DNA of 64,000 nt from Bryobacteraceae bacterium (lineage in GTDB: Bacteria; Acidobacteriota; Terriglobia; Bryobacterales; Bryobacteraceae), in assembly GCA_041394945.1 (NCBI GenBank), contig JAWKHH010000001.1, positions 372,001 through 436,000 on the forward strand, given 5' to 3'. Of the stretch, positions 7,963 through 16,930 are shown piece by piece. The notes beneath the pieces are model-generated. The model was not told the origin of the DNA, ran no database searches, and saw only the letters and a program-made list of their open reading frames with translations. Each line of letters opens with the position of its first letter. Position 1 is the first letter of the stretch. The position numbers and the translations under genes were made by a program.

Positions 7963-8758
7963 CACCAGGAAACCCGGGAAAAAGCCCGACCTGGCGACGA
8001 TCGGAGGGCTCGTTTTCGCCCTGGTTGGGATCGTCGGCGGGTTGCTGCTCGAGGGCGGCGAATTGGGCGATATCAGCCAGTATACGGCCGCACTGATCGT
8101 GCTGGGCGGCACGTTTGGAGCAGTGTTGATCAACACGCCGATGAATGTGGTCCGAGGCGCGATAAGCGGGTTGGGGCAGGTGTTCTTCGAGAAGCAGGAA
8201 GACGTGGCCGCGATGGTGGACAGCCTGATCGACTACGCGACGCGAGCGCGAAAAGGTGGACTCGCCTCGCTCGAGGCCGATGCCGGCAACGCGACGGATC
8301 CGTTCCTGAAGAAGGCGTTGATGCTGACGGTGGACGGCACCGATATCCAGGAGATCCGCAAGATGCTCGAAGTGGAAATCGATCTCGAAGAGCAGCGGCG
8401 GGAGGCGGAGGCGAAGGTGTTCGACGCGGCCGGGGGCTACGCCCCGACGATCGGCATCATCGGCGCCGTCATGGGGCTGATCCAGGTGATGAAGAACCTC
8501 TCCGATATCGACAAGGTCGGACACGGGATCGCGGTGAGCTTCGTCGCTACCGTGTATGGGGTGGCTGTGGCGAACATCTTCTTCTTGCCTGCGGCAAGCA
8601 AGATCCGGGCGCGGGCGCAGCAAGGCGCGCGGTTGCGGGAGATGATTCTCGAAGGGATCGTGGGGATCGTGGAAGGCCTGAATCCGAAGCTGATCCGCAG
8701 CGGACTAGAGGCCTACATCGATCCGGAACCGGCGAAGGGGAAAAAGAAAGCGGGTTGA
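7955..8758 (+). CDS. motA: Flagellar motor stator protein MotA
   Basis: This 267-aa protein has the MotA/PomA layout: two N-terminal membrane helices (IGGLVFALVGIVGGLLLEGG and TAALIVLGGTFGAVLINTP), a cytoplasmic charged domain with the rotor-interacting region around residues 90-150, then two C-terminal helices beginning with AAGGYAPTIGIIGAVMGLI and continuing IAVSFVATVYGVAVANIFFLPAA. With MotB it forms the ion-conducting stator. The ATG at 7955 overlaps the flbD stop; motB follows 4 bp after the stop. Longer upstream in-frame extension is shadow over flbD. Confidence 0.93.
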   Translation: MASTRKPGKKPDLATIGGLVFALVGIVGGLLLEGGELGDISQYTAALIVLGGTFGAVLINTPMNVVRGAISGLGQVFFEKQEDVAAMVDSLIDYATRARKGGLASLEADAGNATDPFLKKALMLTVDGTDIQEIRKMLEVEIDLEEQRREAEAKVFDAAGGYAPTIGIIGAVMGLIQVMKNLSDIDKVGHGIAVSFVATVYGVAVANIFFLPAASKIRARAQQGARLREMILEGIVGIVEGLNPKLIRSGLEAYIDPEPAKGKKKAG

Positions 8759-8762
8759 TCCG

Positions 8763-9569
8763 GTGGCTCGAAAGAAGAAGCACGCCGGGCATGGCTCGCA
8801 CGAGCGGTGGCTGGTCTCCTATGCCGACTTCATAACGCTGCTTTTTGCCTTCTTCGTGGTGATGTTCGCCAGCTCGCAGACTGACCGGGGGCGGACAGCC
8901 CGCATGGAGCAATCGGTGAAGAAGGCGCTCCAGGAGGATCACCTGGTGCAGAAGCTGGCGAAGATTCTCGGCGGCGATACGGCAAAGGACGGGCAAGGCA
9001 ACGCGCAGATGAGGGGGCCGGGCGGCAGCCGGACGGGCGGGCCGGACAAGCCGGCCGATTCAGGCGACGACGAGCGGGCCGGGCTCCGGGAAGCCCGCGC
9101 CGACTTGACCGGATTGCTGCGCGACGAGATCCGGCAGGGGGCGGTGGAAGTGGCGATGGATCCGCGCGGACTGGTGATCAGTCTGCAGCAAGCCGCGTTC
9201 TTTCCCTCCGGCGGCGACGAGATTCCGGCCGAATCGCTCGGAACGCTTGAAAAGGTGGCCGAGGTAATCGCGCGGGTGCCGAACCCGGTGCGGTTTGAGG
9301 GGCACACCGATTCGCTCCCGCTGAAGGGCACGGCGCGGTTCCGCAGCAACTGGGAACTGTCGGCGGCGCGGGCGATCGCGATGATGGAAGCGTTGGTGGA
9401 GTGCTGCGGATTGTCGCGGGAGCGTTTCTCGATCGGGGGATACGCCGAAAACGCGCCGATCGCGGACAACGAGACCGAAGAAGGGCGGGGCCGGAACCGC
9501 CGCGTCGACATCGTGATTCTCAGCGAAGCGGGCCAGCAAAGCGAGCCGTATCTCCCGGGCCGAAATTAA
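8763..9569 (+). CDS. motB: Flagellar motor stator protein MotB (OmpA-like)
   Basis: This 268-aa protein starts with a basic tail (ARKKKHAGHGSHERW) and one membrane helix with the ion-carrying Asp in WLVSYADFITLLFAFFVVMFA (Asp near residue 22). A charged linker follows, then a C-terminal OmpA-like peptidoglycan-binding domain (FEGHTDSLPL, NWELSAARA, GYAENAPIADNETEEGRGRNRRVDI). It anchors the stator to peptidoglycan and gates ion flow. The GTG start lies 4 bp after motA. The ion (H+ or Na+) cannot be assigned by eye. Confidence 0.93.
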   Translation: MARKKKHAGHGSHERWLVSYADFITLLFAFFVVMFASSQTDRGRTARMEQSVKKALQEDHLVQKLAKILGGDTAKDGQGNAQMRGPGGSRTGGPDKPADSGDDERAGLREARADLTGLLRDEIRQGAVEVAMDPRGLVISLQQAAFFPSGGDEIPAESLGTLEKVAEVIARVPNPVRFEGHTDSLPLKGTARFRSNWELSAARAIAMMEALVECCGLSRERFSIGGYAENAPIADNETEEGRGRNRRVDIVILSEAGQQSEPYLPGRN

Positions 9570-9653
9570 CCCGGGCCGATTCACCGGCCAGGGAGCCGGT
9601 CGAAATCCGCGGCAAGACAAACCCTCCGCCTCGCCGATAAGTCATTCGACGGA

Positions 9654-12089
9654 ATGGATATCCCTCAGAATCCCGAAACCGAGGACAGAAGCCGGTGGCT
9701 GGCTGACTGGCCGATCCGCCACAAGGCGATGCTGCTCCTGGTGGCTTCGAACCTGATGACGGTGATCGCCGCCGCGGCCGGGTTCTTGATTGTCGAAATG
9801 GGACTCCACGACGCCGAGGCGCGGTCGGATGCGGAGAACGTGGCGCGGGTGATCGCGCTTGAGGTGGAGAAGGAACTCGCCTTCGACGACGCGGCCGCGG
9901 TACGGCGGGTCCTGACGGCGCTCGCGGTTAAAGAGGAGACGCTCGGCGGGGCGGTGTACCGGCGTGACGGGAGCTTGGCGGCCCACTATGGCGGCCCGGT
10001 GCCTGAGCGTGCGCCCCAGCCGGGCACGCGTCGCAATGGCAGCCTGCTCACGCACGCCAGATCCATCGCGGACGGGGAAGGCACGGTGTTTCTCGAACGC
10101 CGGGTGGAGGCGGCCGGCGCGCTGGTCCGCAAGCACATCGGTCCGGTTCTGCTCGTATGGCTTGCGGCGTTGCTGGCAAGCGGCCTGCTCTCGGCGTGGC
10201 TGCAGCCGCTGATCTCGCGGCCGATTCTGGATCTGGCGGCCTCGGTGGACGACATCCGCCGGCGGGGCGGATACCGGCTGCGCGGGGCGGGCGCGTCGGC
10301 GTCGAGGCGGGACGAAGTGGGAGTTCTGATCCGCGCGTTCGGTGAGTTGCTCGAGCAGTTGCGGGAACGCGACGGGGCGATCGCCGCCCATCGGGACACC
10401 CTCGAGAGCGAGGTGCGGGCGCGGACACGGGATCTGATCGCTCTGAATCGCGAGTTGCATCTGGCCAAGGATCAGGCCGAGGAGAGCTGCCGCCTGAAGA
10501 GCGAGTTTCTGGCCAACATGAGTCACGAGATCCGTACGCCGATGAACGGCATCCTGGGAATGACGGATCTGGTGCTCGACACCGACCTGCGACCCGAGCA
10601 ACGCGAATACGTCGAAACGGTGAAGGGCTCGGCGGATTCTCTCCTGACGATCATCAACGACATTCTGGATTTCTCGAAGATCGAGGCGGGCAAGCTGACG
10701 TTCGAACGAGTGGATTTCGGGCTGCGGGCGGCGATTGCCGAAACCATCCGTCCGATGGCCTTGCGAGCCGCCGGAAAGGACCTCGAGATGCTCGTCGATA
10801 TCGATGCCGCGGTGCCGGATCGGCTGGTGGGGGACCCCGTACGGCTGCGGCAGGCCCTGCTGAACCTGCTGGGGAATGCGTTGAAGTTCACCGATCGGGG
10901 AGAGGTGGGTTTGAAGATCTCGCTCGCCGGTGGGGGGCCTGGCAAAACCACCAACACGGGAAATAGCGAGACGCCGGACTCCGTGCTGCTGGAGTTTCAA
11001 GTGCGCGACACCGGCATCGGGATTCCGGAAGAGAAGCAGGCCCTGATCTTCGGCGCCTTCACCCAAGCCGACGGATCGACGACGAGAAGGTTCGGCGGAA
11101 CGGGCCTGGGGCTGACGATCTGCCGGCAGTTGGTGCGGATGATGGGCGGCGAACTCGCGGTGGAAAGCGTATCCGGAAAGGGGAGCACCTTCCGGTTCAC
11201 GGCCCGGTTCGGCATCGGTGAGGAGAGCAAGGAGCCCGAGGCCGGGTGCGGAATCGAGGGAAGCGAGGTCCTGGTGGCTGACGACAACGCCGCGAACCGG
11301 CAGATTCTCGAGAAGTACCTCGCGCAATGCGGCGTTCGGGCAGTATTGGTTTCGGGCGGAAGCGAAGCAATGGATCTGATCGCAGCGGGAGCGCGCCCGG
11401 CAGTCGTTATTTCCGACATGCTGATGCCCGGCATGGACGGAGTGGCGCTCGTGAGAGCGATGCGCTCGCACCGGGTGTCGCGGAACATTCCGGTTGTCAT
11501 CCTGAGTTCAGCGGCCAACGTGCTGGACGCCGGACTGATGCAGGAGTTGCGAATCGGGTGCTGCTTGAGGAAACCCGTGACCGTAGCCGGTTTGCGGACG
11601 GCGCTCCGCGTGGCCACGCAGCGCCGTTGGGATCCGCAGCCCGCCGAGCGCCGGCGGGAGCCGGAGAAAGCGGACCACCAGGACGGAACAGTGAACAGCG
11701 GTCCGCTCGTACTGATCGCCGAAGACAACGCGGTCAATCTCCGCCTCGCCAAACGGTTGATCGAGAAGCGCGGCTACCGGGTCGTGACGGCGACCGACGG
11801 CGAAGCGGCGATCCGAGTCTGGCGCAGCACGCTGCCGGATTTGATTCTGATGGATCTGCAGATGCCGTCGCTCGACGGGCTTTCTGCGACGGTTCGGATT
11901 CGGGAGGAGGAGCGGGCGCTGGGCGTCAGCACGCCGATCATAGCGTTGACGGCGAACGCGATGGCCGGCGACCGCGACCGTTGCCTGCGGGGGGGAATGG
12001 ACGGCTACGTTTCGAAGCCGTTCGACGCCGATACGCTGGCCGCCGAGATGGAACGCGTCCTCCGCGGAGTCCAACCGGCGGCAGGGTAA
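9654..12089 (+). CDS. Hybrid sensor histidine kinase with two receiver domains
   Basis: This 811-aa hybrid kinase has a membrane helix near residues 25-47, a periplasmic sensor of about 110 residues and a second helix near 163-183. HAMP spans about 185-245, followed by a coiled-coil. HisKA has the phospho-acceptor in FLANMSHEIRTPMNG (His 291), and HATPase_c has its N box near LLNLLGNALKF and G boxes DTGIGIP and GGTGLGL. Two receivers follow: VLVADDNAANRQILEKY with acceptor in VVISDMLMPGMDG, and VLIAEDNAVNLRLAKRL with acceptor in ILMDLQMPSLDG. No Hpt domain is attached, so phosphate must pass to a separate Hpt/regulator. It lies 84 bp after motB, which makes a link to motility plausible but unproven. 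Confidence 0.9.
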   Translation: MDIPQNPETEDRSRWLADWPIRHKAMLLLVASNLMTVIAAAAGFLIVEMGLHDAEARSDAENVARVIALEVEKELAFDDAAAVRRVLTALAVKEETLGGAVYRRDGSLAAHYGGPVPERAPQPGTRRNGSLLTHARSIADGEGTVFLERRVEAAGALVRKHIGPVLLVWLAALLASGLLSAWLQPLISRPILDLAASVDDIRRRGGYRLRGAGASASRRDEVGVLIRAFGELLEQLRERDGAIAAHRDTLESEVRARTRDLIALNRELHLAKDQAEESCRLKSEFLANMSHEIRTPMNGILGMTDLVLDTDLRPEQREYVETVKGSADSLLTIINDILDFSKIEAGKLTFERVDFGLRAAIAETIRPMALRAAGKDLEMLVDIDAAVPDRLVGDPVRLRQALLNLLGNALKFTDRGEVGLKISLAGGGPGKTTNTGNSETPDSVLLEFQVRDTGIGIPEEKQALIFGAFTQADGSTTRRFGGTGLGLTICRQLVRMMGGELAVESVSGKGSTFRFTARFGIGEESKEPEAGCGIEGSEVLVADDNAANRQILEKYLAQCGVRAVLVSGGSEAMDLIAAGARPAVVISDMLMPGMDGVALVRAMRSHRVSRNIPVVILSSAANVLDAGLMQELRIGCCLRKPVTVAGLRTALRVATQRRWDPQPAERRREPEKADHQDGTVNSGPLVLIAEDNAVNLRLAKRLIEKRGYRVVTATDGEAAIRVWRSTLPDLILMDLQMPSLDGLSATVRIREEERALGVSTPIIALTANAMAGDRDRCLRGGMDGYVSKPFDADTLAAEMERVLRGVQPAAG

Positions 12090-12133
12090 GTCGACGAGGC
12101 GCGGGCCGCGGCGTGTACAATCAGGGCTGAATC

Positions 12134-13390
12134 ATGCACAGCCACTGGCGGGCGATCGTCACGCGCGGAATTGTACGCGTGCTCTGCGTGTGGGTCGCGA
12201 CGGCGCAGGTCCCGGAGAGATACCCGCAAGGGAGGCAGTATCCGGGCGGCCTCCCGCCGCCGGGCATCCCTTGGCCCAAGCGCGGCAAGAAGGACGACAA
12301 CAAAGACGCGGCAAAGAAAGTGCGGCTGGCGTCGGTGGAGGGTACGCTGCGTGAACTGGCCGCCAAGCACATGCTTCTCGAGGTGAAATCCGGCGACTTG
12401 CTGCGCTTCCGGCTCACGGCCAAGACCCAATTCACCGGCAAGGACGGCAAGCCGATTCGCGATTCCCTGCTCAACCCTGGCGATGCGATGGCCGTGCTTG
12501 CCGACCCGGGCGACGAGGAAACGGCCGTAACCGTGATCTTCCTGCGCGCAGGGCGGGACGAAGACCGTGCTCGGGCTTCGGCGGCGGTGGACGCGGCGAA
12601 GGTCCGCGCGCCGGAGTCGCGCGATTTCGGCAAGGTGCGTACGGTGAAGGTGGCCGAGGCGGACGCGGAAACGGATGAGCCGAAGGTCGAGGAATCTGCC
12701 GCCGGGTTGAGCCCCGAAGAAAGCCGGAGGATGACCGATGCCGACTCGGAACTGGTGACGCGGATCAAGGAAGCCGCCGCGTCGTTCGCCATTTCCCTTC
12801 CCGAGTTCGCCGCCTCGCAGACGACAAAGCGGTACGCGAAAGACGGAAGCCAATGGCGGCTCGTGGAGACGATCACCGCGGGCGTGTCGTACGCCAGCGG
12901 CGCGGAAGAATATCGGGACTTGCGGGTGAACGGCCAGCCGTCAAACCGGCGGCCGGAGGAGGCCGGCGCCTGGTCCGCCGCCGACTTCGGCGCTGCGCTC
13001 GAACAGGTGCTGTCCGTGGCGGCGGGCGCCTCCTTCGAGCGGCAGACCGATACGCGCCGCGACGGCCGCCAACAAGCCGTCCTGTCGTACGCCGTGAGCG
13101 AAGGCCGGTCACAGTGGACGGTGGTGGCGCCGGATGGCAAGAAGTTCCGGCCGGCCTACTCGGGAACCATTGAGGCGGAGGCGGATACGGGACGGACGGT
13201 TTTGATTGAGCAGCGGGCCGGTACGCTACCCGACGGCTTCGGCCTGAAGAGCGTCGAAGTGACGCTCGAGTTCGCACCGGCCACCGTCAAAGGGAAGGAG
13301 TACTGGCTGCCGGCGGGCGGAGAGACGATTTCCTGCGCGCGCGACGGGGCGTGCACGCGGGAGGAGACCGTGTTAACAGACTATCGCTAG
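12134..13390 (+). CDS. Secreted hypothetical protein with DUF5666-like N-terminal region
   Basis: This 418-aa protein has a short N-terminal hydrophobic stretch (ATRG to ATAQV) that reads as a secretion signal, then a Pro/Gly-rich linker and a Lys/Asp-rich patch. Residues 60-140 (SVEGTLRELAAKHMLLEVKSGD, then an FRLTAKTQF strand) resemble the single-strand-like beta repeat of DUF5666, often found in secreted acidobacterial proteins. The C-terminal two thirds alternate beta strands and have one Cys pair near the end (ISCARDGACTRE). No catalytic residues are recognised. It is convergent with the FtsX permease gene, 6 bp between stops. Confidence 0.6.
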   Translation: MHSHWRAIVTRGIVRVLCVWVATAQVPERYPQGRQYPGGLPPPGIPWPKRGKKDDNKDAAKKVRLASVEGTLRELAAKHMLLEVKSGDLLRFRLTAKTQFTGKDGKPIRDSLLNPGDAMAVLADPGDEETAVTVIFLRAGRDEDRARASAAVDAAKVRAPESRDFGKVRTVKVAEADAETDEPKVEESAAGLSPEESRRMTDADSELVTRIKEAAASFAISLPEFAASQTTKRYAKDGSQWRLVETITAGVSYASGAEEYRDLRVNGQPSNRRPEEAGAWSAADFGAALEQVLSVAAGASFERQTDTRRDGRQQAVLSYAVSEGRSQWTVVAPDGKKFRPAYSGTIEAEADTGRTVLIEQRAGTLPDGFGLKSVEVTLEFAPATVKGKEYWLPAGGETISCARDGACTREETVLTDYR

Positions 13391-13396
13391 AGCGTA

Positions 13397-15889
13397 CTAG
13401 TCGCCGCGGAGAACGGCAAGCGGCTTCTGCGCCAGGATGCGGCGGCTCGAAAGCCATCCGGCGGCGTTCGCGATGAGCGCGGACAGGGCGGTGGCGGCTG
13501 CCGCGGCGGGCCAGTCGAAGCGCGCCTTCGCATCCAGCAGCCCCGTAAGCAGCAGATTGGAGAATGCAATCGCAAGGACGCTGCCGAGAAGGCCCGCGGC
13601 GGCGCCGAGTACCGTAAACTCGATCGAGAACAACACTGCGATACGGTCCGAGCGAGCGCCGAGCGTCTTCAGGATCGCCACCTCGCGAATGCGGCTGAAG
13701 CGCGTGGCGGCGACGCTTGCGGCAAGGATGATCGCCCCGGCGAAGATGGCAAACGCCGAGAGGAAGCGGACAACCAGCGCGACCTGATCCACCACGCCTT
13801 GCACGATCTCGACAACGTCGGCGCCATTGATAACCGTCACCGAGGGAAACCGCGCGAAGGCGTCGCGCTGGAGCGCGGCCACGGATTCCGGCCGCATGCG
13901 CACGGCCGCGTAGTACTGAAGCGGCGCCTGCTCGAGCGTGCCGGGAGAGAATACAAACGCCATGTTGCCGCCCATGCGCACTTCCTCGGAACGATAGACG
14001 CACGCAACCTCGGCTTCGATGCGGGCGGCGCCCGAGGTCCACGCGAGGCGCGCGCCCGGAGTCACGTTCAATTCACGGGCGGCATCCTCGGCAACGCAGA
14101 CTAGGCCCGGCCGCGGATGCTGCGTGTCCCACCACCGGCCCGGGCCCACGATTGCGCTCGCCGGTGGGTGGAGCCGCCAGGTCACGCCCCGCGTACGGCG
14201 GAATCGCGGAGGCACGTCCCCTTCCAGGCGCGCGGCAGCCGTCGGGATCACCTCCGGCTTCCCATTCGAACCGTGCGCCCGGGCCAGCAGCGACTCGACA
14301 GCATCTCGCTCGCCACGGGTGATGTTGATGAGGAACACGTTCGGCATGTCCGGCGGTGCGTTGGCGAGCATCTGGTCGAGCATACCGTGCTGCACGAGGT
14401 ATATGGTGAGCGTGAACATCACACCGACGCCGAGCGAAACCAGCGCCGCCTGCGCGTGGTTGCCCACGCGATGCAAGTTGGCGGCGCCGTGGCGAAGATC
14501 GAAGGACACGCCCCGAAGCGGAAGGGAGCGGAGCATTCGTAAAAGCAGCCACGCAAAAGCGGTAAGGATCGCGAGCGAAGCGAGGAATCCGCCGGCGAAG
14601 TAGGCCGCCGTCCTCGGATGCCCGCCGGTGAGCCAGGCGGCGATGAGTCCCACCGCCGCGACGAGAGCGGTGCGAGCGATCCACGGTTTGGGCCCGGAGG
14701 CGCGGGCCGAGATCGATTCGACGTCGCGACGCAAGATCGCGAGCGGGCGGACCCGCTCGACGGCAAGCAGCGCCGGCCAGGCGAACCGAGCGGCCGTGAG
14801 CAGCCCGATGGCGAGCGCCTCCACGGCGGCAAGCGGATCGGGACGGAAGGGCGGCGCGGCGGCGAAATAGCGGCGGATCAGCAGCGGAAAAACGCCCTGC
14901 ACGGCGGCGCCGAGCGCGCACCCGGCCAGGGACCCGGCGAGCGCGGTGGCAAGCGTCTGGAGCAGGTAGATGCGGAGAACATCGCTGGAGCGGGCGCCGA
15001 GGCACTTCAGAATCGCGATCGTGTCGAGGCGCTGCTCGATATGGGCGCGCATGGTGGCGGCGACGCCGAGCGCTCCGATAATCAACGCAATCAGACCGGT
15101 GAGGCTGAGGAAGCGCTCCGCACGGTCGAGTCCCCGGGTGATCAGCGGGTGCGACTCGCGATAATCGGCGACAAGCGCGTTGGGAAAAGCGTCCTTGAGC
15201 TTCGCGCGGGCCTCGTCCACAGGCGCACTGGCCGGGTCGAGACGGAAGAGGTGGCGTTGGGCGGCGCGGCTGCCTTCGCGGATCAGGCCGGCCCGGTCGA
15301 GGCCGGCCTGTGTCATGAGGACCCGAAGGCCGACGTTCAGAGAACCGGTCATCCGGTCCGGCTCATTGCGCGTGATAGCGGCGATCGTGAAGACAGCGCC
15401 CCCGATACGGACGCGCGAACCGGGCTTGACGGATATGCGGACCATCACGTCTTCGGCGATGGCGATCGTGGAGTCACTTAGGGTGGCGGGCGGGTCGAGT
15501 TCCAGTTTCCCGTAGAAAGGGTAGACGGCGGGGTCGACGGCCTTGAGCGAGATGAGCGCCGGCGCGGCGGCGCCCAAGTCGCCGTCGAGCGACATCATCG
15601 AAAGCGTCTCTGTGACGAGCGTCCGGCGGACCCCCTGCCGTGCAAGATCGTCGAGCACGGCCGTCTGCGCGGGAGTGGGAAGTTCGAAGACGCGGACCGA
15701 GAGGTCGGCCGCCATCAGCGTCCGGGCCTCCGCGCCAAGCATCGAGCGGAAGGCGCGGGCGAAGCCGCGAACACCGGCGATCGCCCCCACTCCGACTGCG
15801 ATAGCCAGAGCGACCATGAGGAACTTGGAGTGCGAAGCATGCCAGTCGCGCGCGGCGATCTTGCGGGCGGTGCGGATCGAAAGGGGCAT
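13397..15889 (-). CDS. Large FtsX-like ABC transporter permease (YbbP type)
   Basis: This 830-aa protein has one N-terminal membrane helix (KFLMVALAIAVGVGAIAG), a MacB-type periplasmic domain, and two FtsX domains: about residues 245-370 (SLTGLIALIIGALGVAATMRAH, ILKCLGARSSDVLRIY) and the C-terminus (AFAIFAGAIILAASVAATRF, VAILKTLGARSDRI). The duplicated FtsX core with ILK-LGAR coupling helices is the YbbP pattern. YbbP works with the ATPase YbbA, thought to handle lipids or folded substrates across the envelope. No YbbA-like ATPase is adjacent, so the partner must be elsewhere. It is a minus-strand gene followed upstream by the D-2-hydroxyacid dehydrogenase. Confidence 0.85.
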   Translation of the reverse strand: MPLSIRTARKIAARDWHASHSKFLMVALAIAVGVGAIAGVRGFARAFRSMLGAEARTLMAADLSVRVFELPTPAQTAVLDDLARQGVRRTLVTETLSMMSLDGDLGAAAPALISLKAVDPAVYPFYGKLELDPPATLSDSTIAIAEDVMVRISVKPGSRVRIGGAVFTIAAITRNEPDRMTGSLNVGLRVLMTQAGLDRAGLIREGSRAAQRHLFRLDPASAPVDEARAKLKDAFPNALVADYRESHPLITRGLDRAERFLSLTGLIALIIGALGVAATMRAHIEQRLDTIAILKCLGARSSDVLRIYLLQTLATALAGSLAGCALGAAVQGVFPLLIRRYFAAAPPFRPDPLAAVEALAIGLLTAARFAWPALLAVERVRPLAILRRDVESISARASGPKPWIARTALVAAVGLIAAWLTGGHPRTAAYFAGGFLASLAILTAFAWLLLRMLRSLPLRGVSFDLRHGAANLHRVGNHAQAALVSLGVGVMFTLTIYLVQHGMLDQMLANAPPDMPNVFLINITRGERDAVESLLARAHGSNGKPEVIPTAAARLEGDVPPRFRRTRGVTWRLHPPASAIVGPGRWWDTQHPRPGLVCVAEDAARELNVTPGARLAWTSGAARIEAEVACVYRSEEVRMGGNMAFVFSPGTLEQAPLQYYAAVRMRPESVAALQRDAFARFPSVTVINGADVVEIVQGVVDQVALVVRFLSAFAIFAGAIILAASVAATRFSRIREVAILKTLGARSDRIAVLFSIEFTVLGAAAGLLGSVLAIAFSNLLLTGLLDAKARFDWPAAAAATALSALIANAAGWLSSRRILAQKPLAVLRGD

Positions 15890-15952
15890 GGGAAAGCCGG
15901 CCGGGATCGGCGCGCGACTGCCTGGAGCGACGGGCCGTCACTTCCTAGTTTG

Positions 15953-16930
15953 TCAGAACCACTCGTGCTTGTTGACGACGTTCTTGAGCGGGTCTCCGGC
16001 GGCGAACCGGCGGATGTTTTCCAGTAGTACGGCGAGATGGCGTTCAGGGATGCGCGGCGAGTAGCCGGCGATATGCGGCGTCAGGATCACGTTGGGCATG
16101 TCCCAGAGCGGGTGGGCTTCCGGGAGAGGCTCGGCCTCGAAGACATCGAGAGCGGCTCCGGCGATAGTCTTCTCGCGCAGGGCCTCAACGAGATCGTCGA
16201 GCACTACGATTGCGCCTCGTCCGATATTGATGAGGTACGACGACGGCTGCATCTTGGCGAACAGCGGAGTCCTAAACATGCGTTCGGTACGCGGGGTGTG
16301 AGGGGCGGCGACCACGACGAACGTGGAATGGGCAAGAAGTTCGGGAAGGCGCTCCATCGGCCAGGCGTCCGGATTCATTGGATCGACGGCGGCCACGCGC
16401 ATGCCGAACGCCTCCGCGCGACGGCGGATCTCGGATCCGATGGCGCCGAGTCCGACAATGCCCATGGTTTGATCAGCGACGTGCAGGTGGGCGCGGTCGA
16501 GCGCGGTCACGGTCGCCGGGCCGGTGAGGAAAGAAGCAGGCGCGCCACCCTCCGGCTCCCACCGGTGTTCGGACTGCCTGCGGATGTAGAGATGGAGATT
16601 CCGGGCGAAACACAGCACATACGCCATCACGTGATCGGCGATAACGTCTGAGTAGAGGCCGCGCATGTTCGTCAGTTCGCACGGATGATCGGCGAGCGCC
16701 GGGAAGATGTAGTGTTCCAGGCTGGCCGTGGGCGACTGGACCCAGCGCAGACGGTCGGCGCGTGCAAGCAGTTCCGGCGTCATCTTGCCGAAGAAGGCGT
16801 CGGCCTCGGGAATGGCGGCAAGCGCGGCTTCCGCGGACTCCGCGTTGACAATGGTGGCCGAGCTGCCGGCGGCTTCGCGAACGAGCTGCAGGCGTCGCTC
16901 GTCGACGGGTGGATGGATGAGCAGGTTCAA
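15953..16930 (-). CDS. D-2-hydroxyacid dehydrogenase family oxidoreductase
   Basis: This 325-aa NAD(P)-dependent dehydrogenase of the D-isomer-specific family reduces 2-oxoacids to D-2-hydroxyacids or the reverse. The Rossmann motif GIVGLGAIGSEIRRRAEAFGM lies near residue 158, the substrate/cofactor Arg is in INIGRGAIVV near 235, the Glu is in DVFEAEPLP near 262, and the catalytic His is in ILTPHIAGYSP near 284. The N-terminal substrate domain is short. Its ATG overlaps the stop of the S24-type gene by 4 nt (ATGA). Phosphoglycerate, hydroxypyruvate and glyoxylate specificities cannot be separated by eye. Confidence 0.88.
   Translation of the reverse strand: MNLLIHPPVDERRLQLVREAAGSSATIVNAESAEAALAAIPEADAFFGKMTPELLARADRLRWVQSPTASLEHYIFPALADHPCELTNMRGLYSDVIADHVMAYVLCFARNLHLYIRRQSEHRWEPEGGAPASFLTGPATVTALDRAHLHVADQTMGIVGLGAIGSEIRRRAEAFGMRVAAVDPMNPDAWPMERLPELLAHSTFVVVAAPHTPRTERMFRTPLFAKMQPSSYLINIGRGAIVVLDDLVEALREKTIAGAALDVFEAEPLPEAHPLWDMPNVILTPHIAGYSPRIPERHLAVLLENIRRFAAGDPLKNVVNKHEWF

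Noticed and set aside
9633..9640. GCCGATAA box resembling a sigma-28 -10 before the hybrid kinase
   Set aside because: The nearest TAAA-like element (CAAA at 9618) is 4 bp too close, so the promoter does not fit the consensus.
9642..11471. Minus-strand open frame of 609 codons over the hybrid kinase
   Set aside because: Antisense to HisKA/HATPase motifs; His/Arg/Gln-rich composition with no domain.
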